Source: Bacilli bacterium | GTDB lineage: Bacteria; Bacillota; Bacilli; Tumebacillales; JAQBPP01 | Assembly (NCBI GenBank): GCA_028287455.1 | Contig: JAQBPP010000212.1 | Location: 1-9,697 of the forward strand | Direction of reading: 5' to 3' | DNA: 9,697 bases | In this document: one piece after another, positions 1 through 6,215 of the stretch | Layout of the letters: every line of letters begins with the position of its first letter | How positions within the stretch are numbered: position 1 is the first letter of the stretch | Notes under the pieces: model-generated | Database searches by the model: none | Told to the model about the DNA's origin: nothing | What the model saw: the letters and a program-made list of their open reading frames with translations, nothing else | Made by a program: the position numbers and the translations under genes

Positions 1-323
1 ATTTCCACCAGCCGCGGCTCATCCGAAGCAGCTTCATTCAGGTGAACCAGGATATCTTCTATTACTTTGACGGCGCTATGATAAGGATCAAAATCATCCT
101 GGGCATTTTTTTGCGGACTGTCTTGCCTAACTAACCGTGTCAGATCGTAAAACACGGTGATTGAAGTAAATGCAGGTATGTATTCAACCAGACCCTCGAC
201 AGGATGCTGCTCCAAATAGTCCGATAGCACACGAACCTTTTGATGGGTTTCTGGGTCCACCTGTTCACCAAACTTCACAATAACAGCGGAATCCCCAAGT
301 GGTACCATGTCCAGATAGCGAAT
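1..323 (-). CDS. pxpB: PxpB/KipI family protein (5-oxoprolinase subunit B), N-terminal part
   Basis: Partial gene running off the left edge; about 107 residues are visible. Reading the minus strand gives a clear N-terminus of the PxpB/KipI family: the opening PLGDSAVIVKFG block, then VEGLVEYIPAFTSITVFYD. PxpB works with PxpA and PxpC to hydrolyse 5-oxoproline to glutamate; in Bacillus subtilis the homologue KipI also inhibits the sporulation kinase KinA. The first ATG (306-308) lacks a ribosome binding site at the right distance. A strong GAGGTG at 330-335 lies six bases before an in-frame ATT at 321-323, with a stop codon (327-329) directly upstream. I therefore place the start at ATT, giving I-R-Y-L-D before the methionine. 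ATT starts are rare, so the ATG at 308 stays possible. pxpA and pxpC would be expected beyond the edge. The family call is confident; the start is not. Confidence 0.88.
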   Translation of the reverse strand, partial: MRYLDMVPLGDSAVIVKFGEQVDPETHQKVRVLSDYLEQHPVEGLVEYIPAFTSITVFYDLTRLVRQDSPQKNAQDDFDPYHSAVKVIEDILVHLNEAASDEPRLVE

Positions 324-329
324 GCTTTA

Positions 330-335
330 CACCTC
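330..335 (-). promoter_or_regulatory. Ribosome binding site that points to an ATT start for pxpB
   Basis: On the minus strand this reads GAGGTG, six bases before an in-frame ATT (321-323) and 21 bases before the first ATG (306-308). The spacing favours ATT. The initiation region GAGGTGTAAAGC closely resembles that of the divergent MFS gene, AAGGTGTAGTGC. Confidence 0.5.
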
Positions 336-405
336 ATTTCGAATGGAATTTGTTATTGCAGCTTACACTTTATTATAATTCAATTTTGTTTTAGATGCTT
401 TTCCG

Positions 406-411
406 ATTATA
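406..411 (-). promoter_or_regulatory. Possible -10 element for pxpB
   Basis: On the minus strand this reads a perfect TATAAT. A weak -35 (TAAAGA) lies 17 bases upstream at 429-434. A second TATAAT occurs at 372-377 with no convincing -35. The region is very AT-rich, so chance matches are likely. Confidence 0.3.
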
Positions 412-430
412 ATCTTCTTAACATACACTC

Positions 431-459
431 TTTACTTAATTATTATCTTAAAGTATAAT
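431..459 (+). promoter_or_regulatory. Sigma-A-type promoter for the MFS transporter gene
   Basis: TTTACT (431-436), a 17-base spacer and a perfect TATAAT (454-459). Transcription would start near 466, leaving a leader of about 66 bases before the ATG at 532. Confidence 0.6.
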
Positions 460-468
460 CTCGATTAA

Positions 469-487
469 TCCTATAAAGTTAATAGGA
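469..487. promoter_or_regulatory. Candidate operator: inverted repeat over the MFS transcription start
   Basis: TCCTAT (469-474) and ATAGGA (482-487) form a perfect 6-base inverted repeat with a 7-base centre. It covers roughly +4 to +22 relative to the predicted start, where a repressor would block transcription. Which regulator would bind is unknown, and in AT-rich DNA the match could be chance. Confidence 0.35.
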
Positions 488-531
488 ATTACACAACTCC
501 AGAAAAAAATGAAAGGTTAAGGTGTAGTGCA

Positions 532-1929
532 ATGGCTGCGCAAGATCTTGTAATTCGGTCCAAAAGAGACATTTTGGACTTTGTAAATTCAAATCCAGTC
601 AGTAAATCCGGATTCGCAATCATTTTTTTGGCATTGGCTGGCATTTTTGTTGACGCCTATGATTTCACCAGTATCGGAATCGGTGCAACTCAGTTGACGC
701 GTCAATTCCATCTTTCCCCTTTACAACTGGGAAGTGTTACAGCGATTATGGCAGTAGGTTCTCTCCTGGGCGCTGTCTTTGGGGGATATTATACAGATAA
801 ATTTGGCCGCAACAAAATGTTTCTGATCGATTTGTTCCTGATGGTGTTCGCAGCAGTTGGAGCTGCTCTTTCGCCAAACTTTGCCATTCTTGTCTTGTTT
901 CGTTTCTTGATGGGGATCGGTGTAGGATTAGATGTGCCGGTCGCCCTGAGCTTCATTGCTGAATTCAGCAACTTGAAGAATAAAGGCATGTTGGTAACGT
1001 TATGGTGTCCGCTCTGGTTTACGGCCGCATCTGTTACCGCACTTGTCGCGCTTCCCTTTTATTTAATGAATCAGAGCGAATATATTTGGCGTTGGTCTGT
1101 CGGTTTGGGCGGGCTTTGGGCCTTAATTCTGTTATTTTTTCGGTATTTTTATATGAATGAAAGTCCAATGTGGGCGGCGCACCATCTGCCGCTGGAAGAA
1201 AGCGCCAAAGTGTTGAGTAAAACTTATAAGATCAAAGTCACAGTGGACAAGGACAGCCAGACAGACATTCAATCTCAAACTCGAACAAACAAACTCTCCT
1301 ATAAAGCCATCTTCCAGGGCAAATACATGGTGAGAACCGTACTTGCCTCTATTATCACATTCACTCAAAGTATGGAATATTTTGCAGTCGGCTTCTATAT
1401 CCCGATGATCTCTGCAATTATTTTTGGTCAAGGCGCCCTTTATGTAATTGTCGGAACGATCGTCTTTAACTTATTCGGGGCGCTGGGCGGTTTCCTTGGA
1501 TCGTCGTTGACCACGAAGTGGGGAGTGCGTAGGCTGGTTGTTAGCGGTTATATTGTAGCCAGTTTAGGCTTACTATTGATGGGGGTTACAGGCAATCGCA
1601 ATGTGTCGATAACCGTGATTCTGCTGGCAGCGTTTATTTTCGGTCACGCGTTCGGACCAGGGTCGCAAGGCATGACAATGGCCACCCTCTCTTATCCGAC
1701 CGAATTGCGCGGCCTTGGGACAGGCTTCGGTCAAGGCATCACCAGAGCGGGCAGTGTGCTTGGCTTCTTCTTGTTCCCTGTCGTTCAACATCAAGTGGGT
1801 CTCTACCATACTGTTCTTTATTTGGCCATTGTGCCGATTCTTGGCCTAATCTCAACCCTGTTCATCCATTGGGATCCGATTGGCAAGAATGTCGAGAATG
1901 ATGAAACCAATCTGGCTCAAACCGCATAA
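532..1929 (+). CDS. Major facilitator superfamily transporter (metabolite:H+ symporter type)
   Basis: A 465-residue membrane protein of normal MFS length. It starts at ATG 532 behind AAGGTG (519-524) at 7-base spacing. About twelve hydrophobic segments are visible, roughly residues 27-50, 66-86, 94-113, 116-137, 153-176 and 187-206, then a hydrophilic central loop (about 208-265), then six more to about 448. The loop between helices 2 and 3 carries the MFS signature GYYTDKFGR (85-93). RFLMGIGVGLDVP (124-136) and FIAEF (141-145) match the helix 4-5 region of the sugar and metabolite:proton symporter branch, and ESPMW (210-214) fits the segment after helix 6. Family members take up sugars, organic or aromatic acids, sialate or phosphate, and the substrate cannot be read from the sequence. 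It is divergent from pxpB, so a 5-oxoproline-related substrate is possible but only inferred. Confidence 0.9.
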   Translation: MAAQDLVIRSKRDILDFVNSNPVSKSGFAIIFLALAGIFVDAYDFTSIGIGATQLTRQFHLSPLQLGSVTAIMAVGSLLGAVFGGYYTDKFGRNKMFLIDLFLMVFAAVGAALSPNFAILVLFRFLMGIGVGLDVPVALSFIAEFSNLKNKGMLVTLWCPLWFTAASVTALVALPFYLMNQSEYIWRWSVGLGGLWALILLFFRYFYMNESPMWAAHHLPLEESAKVLSKTYKIKVTVDKDSQTDIQSQTRTNKLSYKAIFQGKYMVRTVLASIITFTQSMEYFAVGFYIPMISAIIFGQGALYVIVGTIVFNLFGALGGFLGSSLTTKWGVRRLVVSGYIVASLGLLLMGVTGNRNVSITVILLAAFIFGHAFGPGSQGMTMATLSYPTELRGLGTGFGQGITRAGSVLGFFLFPVVQHQVGLYHTVLYLAIVPILGLISTLFIHWDPIGKNVENDETNLAQTA

Positions 1930-1947
1930 CAGATTTTCTTATTCAAC

Positions 1948-1986
1948 AATCCCCCTCTTCCAAGTGGAAGCAGAAGGGGATTTTTC
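1948..1986 (+). terminator. Rho-independent terminator of the MFS gene
   Basis: AATCCCC (1948-1954) pairs with GGGGATT (1976-1982), and CTTCC (1957-1961) pairs with GGAAG (1966-1970) around an AAGT loop. A run of five T follows at 1981-1985. It ends the plus-strand transcript 18 bases past the stop. It also lies just beyond the 3' end of mpg on the other strand, but has no good T-run in that direction. Confidence 0.85.
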
Positions 1987-1994
1987 ATGTAAAG

Positions 1995-2583
1995 TTACTT
2001 CGAAACAAATCGATTGCCACTCATCCAAAAACGCCATGGATAGTCCTTTGCTTCGCCGCTGTTATCGATGCCAATGCGCGGGCCAACGGAAATCGAGTCA
2101 ATTTCCAATTCGTTATCTGCAGCGAGAAAAAGCGGCCGTTCAAACAATGGAAGTCCATAATCCTCTTTTGTTATGCCTAATGCTTTTGTAAGTTTGCCCG
2201 GACCATTAGTTAGATCCTGTTCCTTTAGATGACTCCCGCGGCGTTGCATCATAAGTTCTATCCCACTGCAGGGTTCCACCGCCCGTATTAAAACCGCCTC
2301 GGGATGATTCACCTGCCCGCTGACTACGTTCACCAGGCAATGTGTGTGCATGACATATGTATATGCATACCCCGGAGGACCAAACATCACCTCTGTTCGC
2401 GCCGTTCTGCGATTGCCATAACTATGTGCGGCTTGATCCCCTGGGCCTAGATAGGCTTCTGTTTCTACAATCCATCCCGATGTTATTCCCGCCAGTGTGT
2501 CCTTGACCAACAACTTCCCGAGCAAAGCACGAGCCAGCTCAAGTTGGCTGCCTAAAAAACGAGGGATCGATCAACTGATGCAT
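1995..2583 (-). pseudogene. mpg: DNA-3-methyladenine glycosylase (AAG/MPG family), frameshifted near the N-terminus
   Basis: The family removes alkylated purines, such as 3-methyladenine and hypoxanthine, from DNA by base excision. The long frame (up to about 2570) keeps the core: VETEAY with the catalytic glutamate, GPGDQAAHSYGNRRTARTE, MFGPPGYAYTYVMH, LIRAVEP, LTNGPGKLTKALGI and the C-terminal ISVGPRIGI. That frame has no good start. An ATG at 2581-2583, behind an AAGAGG-type site at 8-base spacing, encodes MHQLIDPSFFRQPT and hits TGA at 2539-2541. FFRQPT followed by LELARALLGKLLV from the other frame rebuilds the usual family N-terminus. One inserted base or two missing bases at about 2541-2547 break the gene; repaired, it would encode about 196 residues, normal for the family. 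It is either a pseudogene or a sequence error. The membrane-protein gene lies 39 bases upstream. Confidence 0.85.
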
Positions 2584-2622
2584 TCTGCTTGCCTCTTTCT
2601 GACAGATTTCCAGGGAGTTATT

Positions 2623-3084
2623 TCAGTTAGTTCGGCTGGATCGCCACTGAATTCCAATCCAAATCAGCAGTACTGGCAGAATCGAATAAATCACATAAGC
2701 AAGTGCCACATTCTGCTGACTGTTATAAATGATGACTCCCCAGTAATTCAAGATCGATTCAAAGGAGACGATATAACTCCAATAAAACGCCAACGGATTG
2801 CCCTCCTGGTTTTGATACATTATCGCATCGATCACAAGGCCAATCACCAGAATCAAGGATACAGACAATAAATTTTTTAGTGCTGACCCCTGATTTTTTA
2901 GTAGTCGTGACCTGCCAACCCATACAAACGTCACCATGGTGAGCAAGAAAATCAGGAAATCGATTATAAAACTGAAAAAGGTGACCTGGTCTCGAAAAAG
3001 CTTCGAAATTAGAACGGTTATAATGTATCCCAAGAAATCAATTACCAGATATAGAGCCAACGTGATACCATTATTCTTTATCAT
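2623..3084 (-). CDS. Hypothetical four-helix integral membrane protein
   Basis: 153 residues, starting at ATG 3082-3084 behind AGGAG (3092-3096) at 7-base spacing. An in-frame TTG at 3102 has no comparable site, so I reject the longer form. Hydrophobic segments lie at about residues 7-28, 34-56, 70-88 and 126-147; a tryptophan- and tyrosine-rich stretch (about 99-120) separates the last two. The loop after helix 2 is basic (GRSRLLKNQGSALK), suggesting it faces the cytoplasm, and the tail QWRSSRTN is basic as well. I do not recognise a named family and see no catalytic or metal-binding motif. mpg starts 39 bases downstream on the same strand with no terminator between, so the two are probably co-transcribed. 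That says little about function. Confidence 0.75.
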   Translation of the reverse strand: MIKNNGITLALYLVIDFLGYIITVLISKLFRDQVTFFSFIIDFLIFLLTMVTFVWVGRSRLLKNQGSALKNLLSVSLILVIGLVIDAIMYQNQEGNPLAFYWSYIVSFESILNYWGVIIYNSQQNVALAYVIYSILPVLLIWIGIQWRSSRTN

Positions 3085-3249
3085 GGAGATTCTCCTATTC
3101 AAATGTCGGTATTACCACATCAATTATAACCTTTTAATAATTTTTCCTGATCTTAACTAGAAAGTGCTTTCAAACAAATACTGAGGACAATTAAAATTCC
3201 CAACATAAAATATAAATAATAGATGGAACTCGACATGTATAATCACCAA

Positions 3250-3270
3250 ATACTACTGTACATGTAGTAT
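3250..3270. repeat. 21-base inverted repeat in the intergenic region
   Basis: ATACTAC and GTAGTAT form perfect 7-base arms around TGTACAT. An overlapping 8-base palindrome TACATGTA (3259-3266) resembles the TACA/TGTA half-sites of BlaI/CopY-type repressors, but with no spacer between the halves. It could be an operator or a small hairpin. It lies 166 bases upstream of the membrane-protein gene start, rather far for direct control. Confidence 0.4.
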
Positions 3271-3276
3271 CTAAAA

Positions 3277-3404
3277 TTAACAACATTTTACGATATTTGC
3301 TATTCTAGCCAAGCGACACTAGAGATTATCAGTATAAGATTTACACGACTGCCGCTACATCTTATAAAGAAAAGAGCTGCCTGGCGTCGGCAGCTTTTGT
3401 TGTT
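3277..3404 (+). ncRNA. Possible small RNA (promoter, hairpin and terminator in series)
   Basis: On the plus strand TTAACA (3277-3282), an 18-base spacer and TATTCT (3301-3306) form a weak promoter. TATAAGAT (3333-3340) and ATCTTATA (3359-3366) then form perfect 8-base arms, and the GC-rich terminator follows at once. The transcript would be about 90 bases and convergent with the GH29-like operon. This is inference from signal order only. Confidence 0.2.
3371..3404. terminator. Bidirectional intrinsic terminator after the GH29-like pair
   Basis: AGCTGCC (3375-3381) and GGCAGCT (3389-3395) form a perfect 7-base GC-rich stem with a 7-base loop. Flanking A and T tracts give a U-run in both directions: CTTTTCTTTAT on the minus strand and TTTTGTTGTT on the plus. 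It sits 5-40 bases past the stop of the second GH29-like gene. Confidence 0.85.
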
Positions 3405-3408
3405 CTTA

Positions 3409-4377
3409 TTATGAACGAAGTCCTTTGTGAAGTGCTTTTAATTGTTCCATAAACGGCTGCTCAATCAAGCCTCCATGTGTGATCGGTACATCCCAGGTGA
3501 CAACCCCTTCTTTTTGGTTGACATGTTTCGTATAACCGATGACAAACTCATCAACGAATCTGGGTTGGCCCTGTCCCCAGCCCGTTCCCAGAAAACTTAA
3601 TATATGATACTGGGCGCCATCCATCCACCGTCCCTCACAGACTGGAAATTTATCGATTACTTCTCCTGCGATGTAATCCTCATATTCCGTAGCATGAGAA
3701 ATGACTGGAACGATCACGCCAGGCGCAAACGCAACTATACTGTCAGGATTCCCGGCTTTTAGTGCCGCTGCAAAGCTTTGAAAATTCGGCGCATCAGGGA
3801 AACGGTACATTTCATCCGCGAAGTAACAGCCATCAATCCACCAGCCGCTTACCTTCGTGCCCCAGCGCAAGGACCACTCTGTAATAACGGTTTCCCAGTT
3901 GTGCTGAAATTCGGCCAGTCGTTTGCCGGTACGCTGCCGATTGTGTCTGTTGCCAGGTCCGGTGTATCCGTTTTCCCATGCCAGCTTTTCCATCGCAAGT
4001 GGATCTTTATCCGGAGCGCCGCTGGGAAGATAAACGAGCAGCTTAATGTTTTTGCGGGCAAGAGCGTCAGACAGATCGCTGACGAGATCCCTCCTGGAGC
4101 ATTTGCTCGGATGAATTCCCACGATGGAGTCATACGTTTCGTTCGGCGCACAATAATGCCCCGTATTCTGGCCGATCGTAAGAAAGAAGTAGTTCGTTCC
4201 GACGCTCTCCAGTTGGGCAGCAAGACCTTCCACATCAAACTGATTTACGCGCTCATTCCATTCATCAGCGCTCAACTGACTCCCTTCCGCAGAGCCACTG
4301 GGCGGTTTGGGCAGGTAATGGCAGAATACCCCCCATTTCGCGTCTTTGAACCACTCGACATTTGTTCTGGTCTCCAT
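3409..4377 (-). CDS. GH29-like (alpha-L-fucosidase superfamily) protein, second copy
   Basis: 322 residues, starting at ATG 4375-4377 behind a strong AAGGAGG (4386-4392) at 8-base spacing. The N-terminus WFKDAKWGVFCHY matches the start of the GH29 TIM barrel (usually WF-DAKFGIF-HW). RRDLVSDLSDAL, KLLVYLPSG and SGWWIDGCYF follow at barrel-like intervals. Asp182 in WWIDG lies where the GH29 catalytic nucleophile is expected. The usual KHHDGF block is replaced by TIGQNTGHYCAPNETYD (67-83), so substrate and even activity are uncertain. No signal peptide is present, so it is probably cytoplasmic. It is about 78% identical (counted by eye) to the upstream copy but lacks a 23-residue stretch after residue 138, where it has only a short arginine- and glycine-rich link. 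It lies 44 bases after that copy with no terminator between, consistent with a two-gene operon. Confidence 0.8.
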   Translation of the reverse strand: METRTNVEWFKDAKWGVFCHYLPKPPSGSAEGSQLSADEWNERVNQFDVEGLAAQLESVGTNYFFLTIGQNTGHYCAPNETYDSIVGIHPSKCSRRDLVSDLSDALARKNIKLLVYLPSGAPDKDPLAMEKLAWENGYTGPGNRHNRQRTGKRLAEFQHNWETVITEWSLRWGTKVSGWWIDGCYFADEMYRFPDAPNFQSFAAALKAGNPDSIVAFAPGVIVPVISHATEYEDYIAGEVIDKFPVCEGRWMDGAQYHILSFLGTGWGQGQPRFVDEFVIGYTKHVNQKEGVVTWDVPITHGGLIEQPFMEQLKALHKGLRS

Positions 4378-4421
4378 GTCCCGTTCCTCCTTTTTTACCA
4401 AACATTTAACCCGAATGGGGC

Positions 4422-5450
4422 CTACAGCCCTTGATTAAGCGCTTTCAACTGCTGGATAATCGGTTCCTCGATAAGACCTCCATATGTGATGGGAACATCC
4501 CAGGTTACTACTCCTTCATTTCGAATGATCTGTTTGGTATACCCGATAACCAACTCATCGGGAAACCTCGGACTGCCTTCCCCCCATGTAGATCCCAAGT
4601 AGCTCAAAATATGGTACTGCGCGCCATCCACAAAACGCTTGTTCTGGACAGGGAATACTTTGGAGATTTCTCCGGCAGTATAATCGTCATACTCCGTATG
4701 GGAGATCACCGGAACTTTCACGCCTGGGTTGAAGGCCACGATACTATCGGGATTCCCGGCTTTGAGTGCCGCCGCAAAGCTTTGGAAGTTTGGCGCATCA
4801 AGAGAACGATACATCGAATCAGCAAAATAACAACCATCAATCCACCATCCGCTTACCCTTGTTCCCCATCTCAACGACCATTCTGTAATAACGGCCTCCC
4901 ACTTCTTTTGGAATTCGGCCAGTCTCAACCCTTTGCGTTCACGAGCGACCTTACTTTTTGGTTCGGCGTAGCGTGAGCCTTGTTCAGTGGTTACGACAAT
5001 CAGCTTTTTCCCCTCCGGATCGTAGGGAAGTTCTTTATACCCGTTTTCCCATTCCAATTTCTCTTTGGCAATAGGATCCCGATCAGGAGCGCCGCTAGGG
5101 AGATAAACTAGCAGCTTGATATTCTTCGACGCAAGAGCTTCGGAAAGATCACTGACAAGATCCCTCCTGGAGCATTTACTTGGACGAATTCCCACGATCG
5201 AATCATACGTTTCATTCGGCGCGCAATAATGCCCCGTATTTTGACCGATCGTCAGCAGAAAATAGTTTGCTCCAACATTCTCCAATTGGGAAGCGAGGCC
5301 GTCCACATCGAAGCGATCTACACGCTCATTCCATTGCTCTGCACTGATCTGACTGCCTGCCGCAGAACCACTCGGCGGTTTGGGCAAATAGTGGCAGCAC
5401 ACCCCCCACCTGGCATTTTTAAACCAATCGACATTGCTTTTGGATTCCAT
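4422..5450 (-). CDS. GH29-like (alpha-L-fucosidase superfamily) protein, first copy
   Basis: 342 residues from ATG 5448-5450, which lies behind a GAGGGGG-type site and aligns with the start of the second copy. An in-frame TTG at 5496-5498 follows a perfect AGGAGG by seven bases and would add 16 residues, giving 358; I keep ATG because the paralogue begins there. The barrel motifs are WFKNARWGVCCHY, TIGQNTGHYCAPNETYD, RRDLVSDLSEAL, KLLVYLPSG and SGWWIDGCYF, with Asp205 as candidate nucleophile. No secretion signal is seen. Residues 139-175 form a charged segment (ELPYDPEGKKLIVVTTEQG and a basic continuation) much longer than in the other copy, probably a surface loop near the barrel entrance. 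First gene of the pair; a strong terminator hairpin lies just upstream. Family assignment is by fold motifs; the sugar substrate is unknown. Confidence 0.8.
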   Translation of the reverse strand: MESKSNVDWFKNARWGVCCHYLPKPPSGSAAGSQISAEQWNERVDRFDVDGLASQLENVGANYFLLTIGQNTGHYCAPNETYDSIVGIRPSKCSRRDLVSDLSEALASKNIKLLVYLPSGAPDRDPIAKEKLEWENGYKELPYDPEGKKLIVVTTEQGSRYAEPKSKVARERKGLRLAEFQKKWEAVITEWSLRWGTRVSGWWIDGCYFADSMYRSLDAPNFQSFAAALKAGNPDSIVAFNPGVKVPVISHTEYDDYTAGEISKVFPVQNKRFVDGAQYHILSYLGSTWGEGSPRFPDELVIGYTKQIIRNEGVVTWDVPITYGGLIEEPIIQQLKALNQGL

Positions 5451-5495
5451 GCTCAATTCCCCCTCTGTATTTAGAATATTTCGCCTGTTATTGAT

Positions 5496-5513
5496 CAAGT
5501 CCTCTCCTCCTAG
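5496..5513 (-). promoter_or_regulatory. Ribosome binding site and alternative TTG start for the first GH29-like gene
   Basis: The minus strand reads AGGAGG, then seven bases, then TTG, in frame with the ATG at 5450 and with no stop between. This site is stronger than the one before the ATG. Translation may start at TTG and add 16 residues that the paralogue lacks, or both starts may be used. Confidence 0.5.
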
Positions 5514-5516
5514 AAT

Positions 5517-5555
5517 TAAAAAAGAAGCACCTCGGCTGTAGACCAAAGTACTTCT
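5517..5555 (-). terminator. Strong intrinsic terminator between DUF2269 and the GH29-like pair
   Basis: On the minus strand 5555-5543 pairs with 5535-5523 over 13 positions (ten Watson-Crick, three G-U) around a 7-base loop, followed by a run of T (5523-5518). It ends the DUF2269 transcript 28 bases past its stop. Because the GH29-like ribosome binding site follows by only about 5-10 bases, it could instead act as an attenuator for that operon. No convincing separate promoter is visible between it and the gene. Confidence 0.8.
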
Positions 5556-5582
5556 TGTTTCCCATTGGCATCTTTTTTACTG

Positions 5583-6041
5583 TTATCCAGTAGGCTTAAC
5601 CACCATAAGTATGATGATGACAAAAGTCAGTACATGCACGGTAAGTTCCAGCGGAGCAACTTTTTTCATCGAATCAATGAACCCTGCAGGGATTTCTTCC
5701 CCTTGGCTTGCCATCACAAGTTGACCCACTTTCTTCATGTTGGGTTCAACAAAACCAATGATGACGATTTCTATCACGATAAATAACAAAAGTGCGAGAT
5801 CTAGCCATAATAAAGATAATCCTAATTTCCCAACGATCATTAATAAAATTCCCGAGATAATTAATGTGATGCCACCAGTTTTTGGGAATATATTGATTCT
5901 CTGAATGATTCCAAACACAAATCTTAGCTGGCTGCCTGTTTTCGCCGAATTTCCTAATATCGGAAGAATAAATGCAGGACCAATTCCGATAACAGCAGCT
6001 AGTACATGCACTACAACTAAAATGCCGTAAACAATATTCAA
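5583..6041 (-). CDS. DUF2269-type integral membrane protein
   Basis: 152 residues, starting at TTG 6039-6041 behind a perfect AGGAGG (6049-6054) at 7-base spacing. A longer in-frame reading to 6107 has no such site and would add 22 residues unlike a membrane-protein start, so I reject it. Four hydrophobic helices lie at about residues 4-29, 56-73, 76-98 and 131-149. Helix 1 carries His12 (VVVHVLAAVIGIGP), typical of the DUF2269 family and similar small membrane proteins; a membrane histidine could bind metal or haem, but that is inference. The biochemical role of the family is not established. It is the next gene downstream of the exported copper protein on the same strand, so a shared redox or copper-related membrane role is plausible. 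A large inverted repeat (6116-6173) lies between them. Confidence 0.7.
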   Translation of the reverse strand: MNIVYGILVVVHVLAAVIGIGPAFILPILGNSAKTGSQLRFVFGIIQRINIFPKTGGITLIISGILLMIVGKLGLSLLWLDLALLLFIVIEIVIIGFVEPNMKKVGQLVMASQGEEIPAGFIDSMKKVAPLELTVHVLTFVIIILMVVKPTG

Positions 6042-6115
6042 GAATTTTCCTCCTAAATCACGTTTTACTATGCAAACCAAGCTCGCGAAGATCGGAATTG
6101 CTTTCAATCAAAAGG

Positions 6116-6173
6116 CAAGAGGCGATACAGCGGCCGGATCCCTGTGGGATCCAGACCATTATATTGCCTCTTG
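6116..6173 (-). terminator. Long two-part inverted repeat after the cupredoxin gene, probably a terminator or processed 3' structure
   Basis: The outer arms CAAGAGGC (6116-6123) and GCCTCTTG (6166-6173) are perfect and extend inward by four more pairs, including a G-U. The inner arms GGATCCC (6136-6142) and GGGATCC (6146-6152) are perfect with a TGT loop. The minus strand continues with CCTTTTGATTG, only a weak T-run. It sits 43 bases past the cupredoxin stop and 75 bases before the DUF2269 start, so it may end or tune transcription between them. Confidence 0.5.
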
Positions 6174-6215
6174 GGATGTTTCAAGAAGCCTGCATGAAAT
6201 AATGAGTTGAATCGA

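Larger units (their letters stand above)
3085..3408. other. 324-base intergenic region with short repeats and no recognisable gene
   Basis: AT-rich spacer between the membrane-protein gene and the GH29-like pair. No credible coding sequence is present. On the minus strand TATAAT at about 3123-3128 could be a -10 for the membrane-protein gene, with only a weak -35. The region also holds the inverted repeat at 3250-3270, the possible small-RNA signals at 3277-3404 and the terminator at 3371-3404. Confidence 0.6.

Noticed and set aside
240..458. A 72-codon plus-strand open frame over the pxpB start and intergenic region
   Set aside because: It covers the promoter region, has no ribosome binding site and reads AT-rich DNA as an unlikely protein.
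1880..2191. A 103-codon plus-strand open frame running through the MFS terminator into mpg
   Set aside because: It crosses a strong terminator and lies antisense to the conserved C-terminal part of mpg.
2554..2559. A run of six T on the mpg coding strand as the site of the frameshift
   Set aside because: The family-like residues FFRQPT continue past this run in the starting frame, so the shift must lie later, at about 2541-2547.
3778..4434. A 218-codon open frame on the plus strand
   Set aside because: It lies antisense to the second GH29-like gene, whose motifs and ribosome binding site are clear. Its translation shows no recognisable family, and the frame is open because of the codon pattern of the real gene.
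4431..4976. A 181-codon open frame on the plus strand, antisense to the first GH29-like gene
   Set aside because: The protein shows no family features; it is the mirror frame of the conserved gene, like the one under the second copy.
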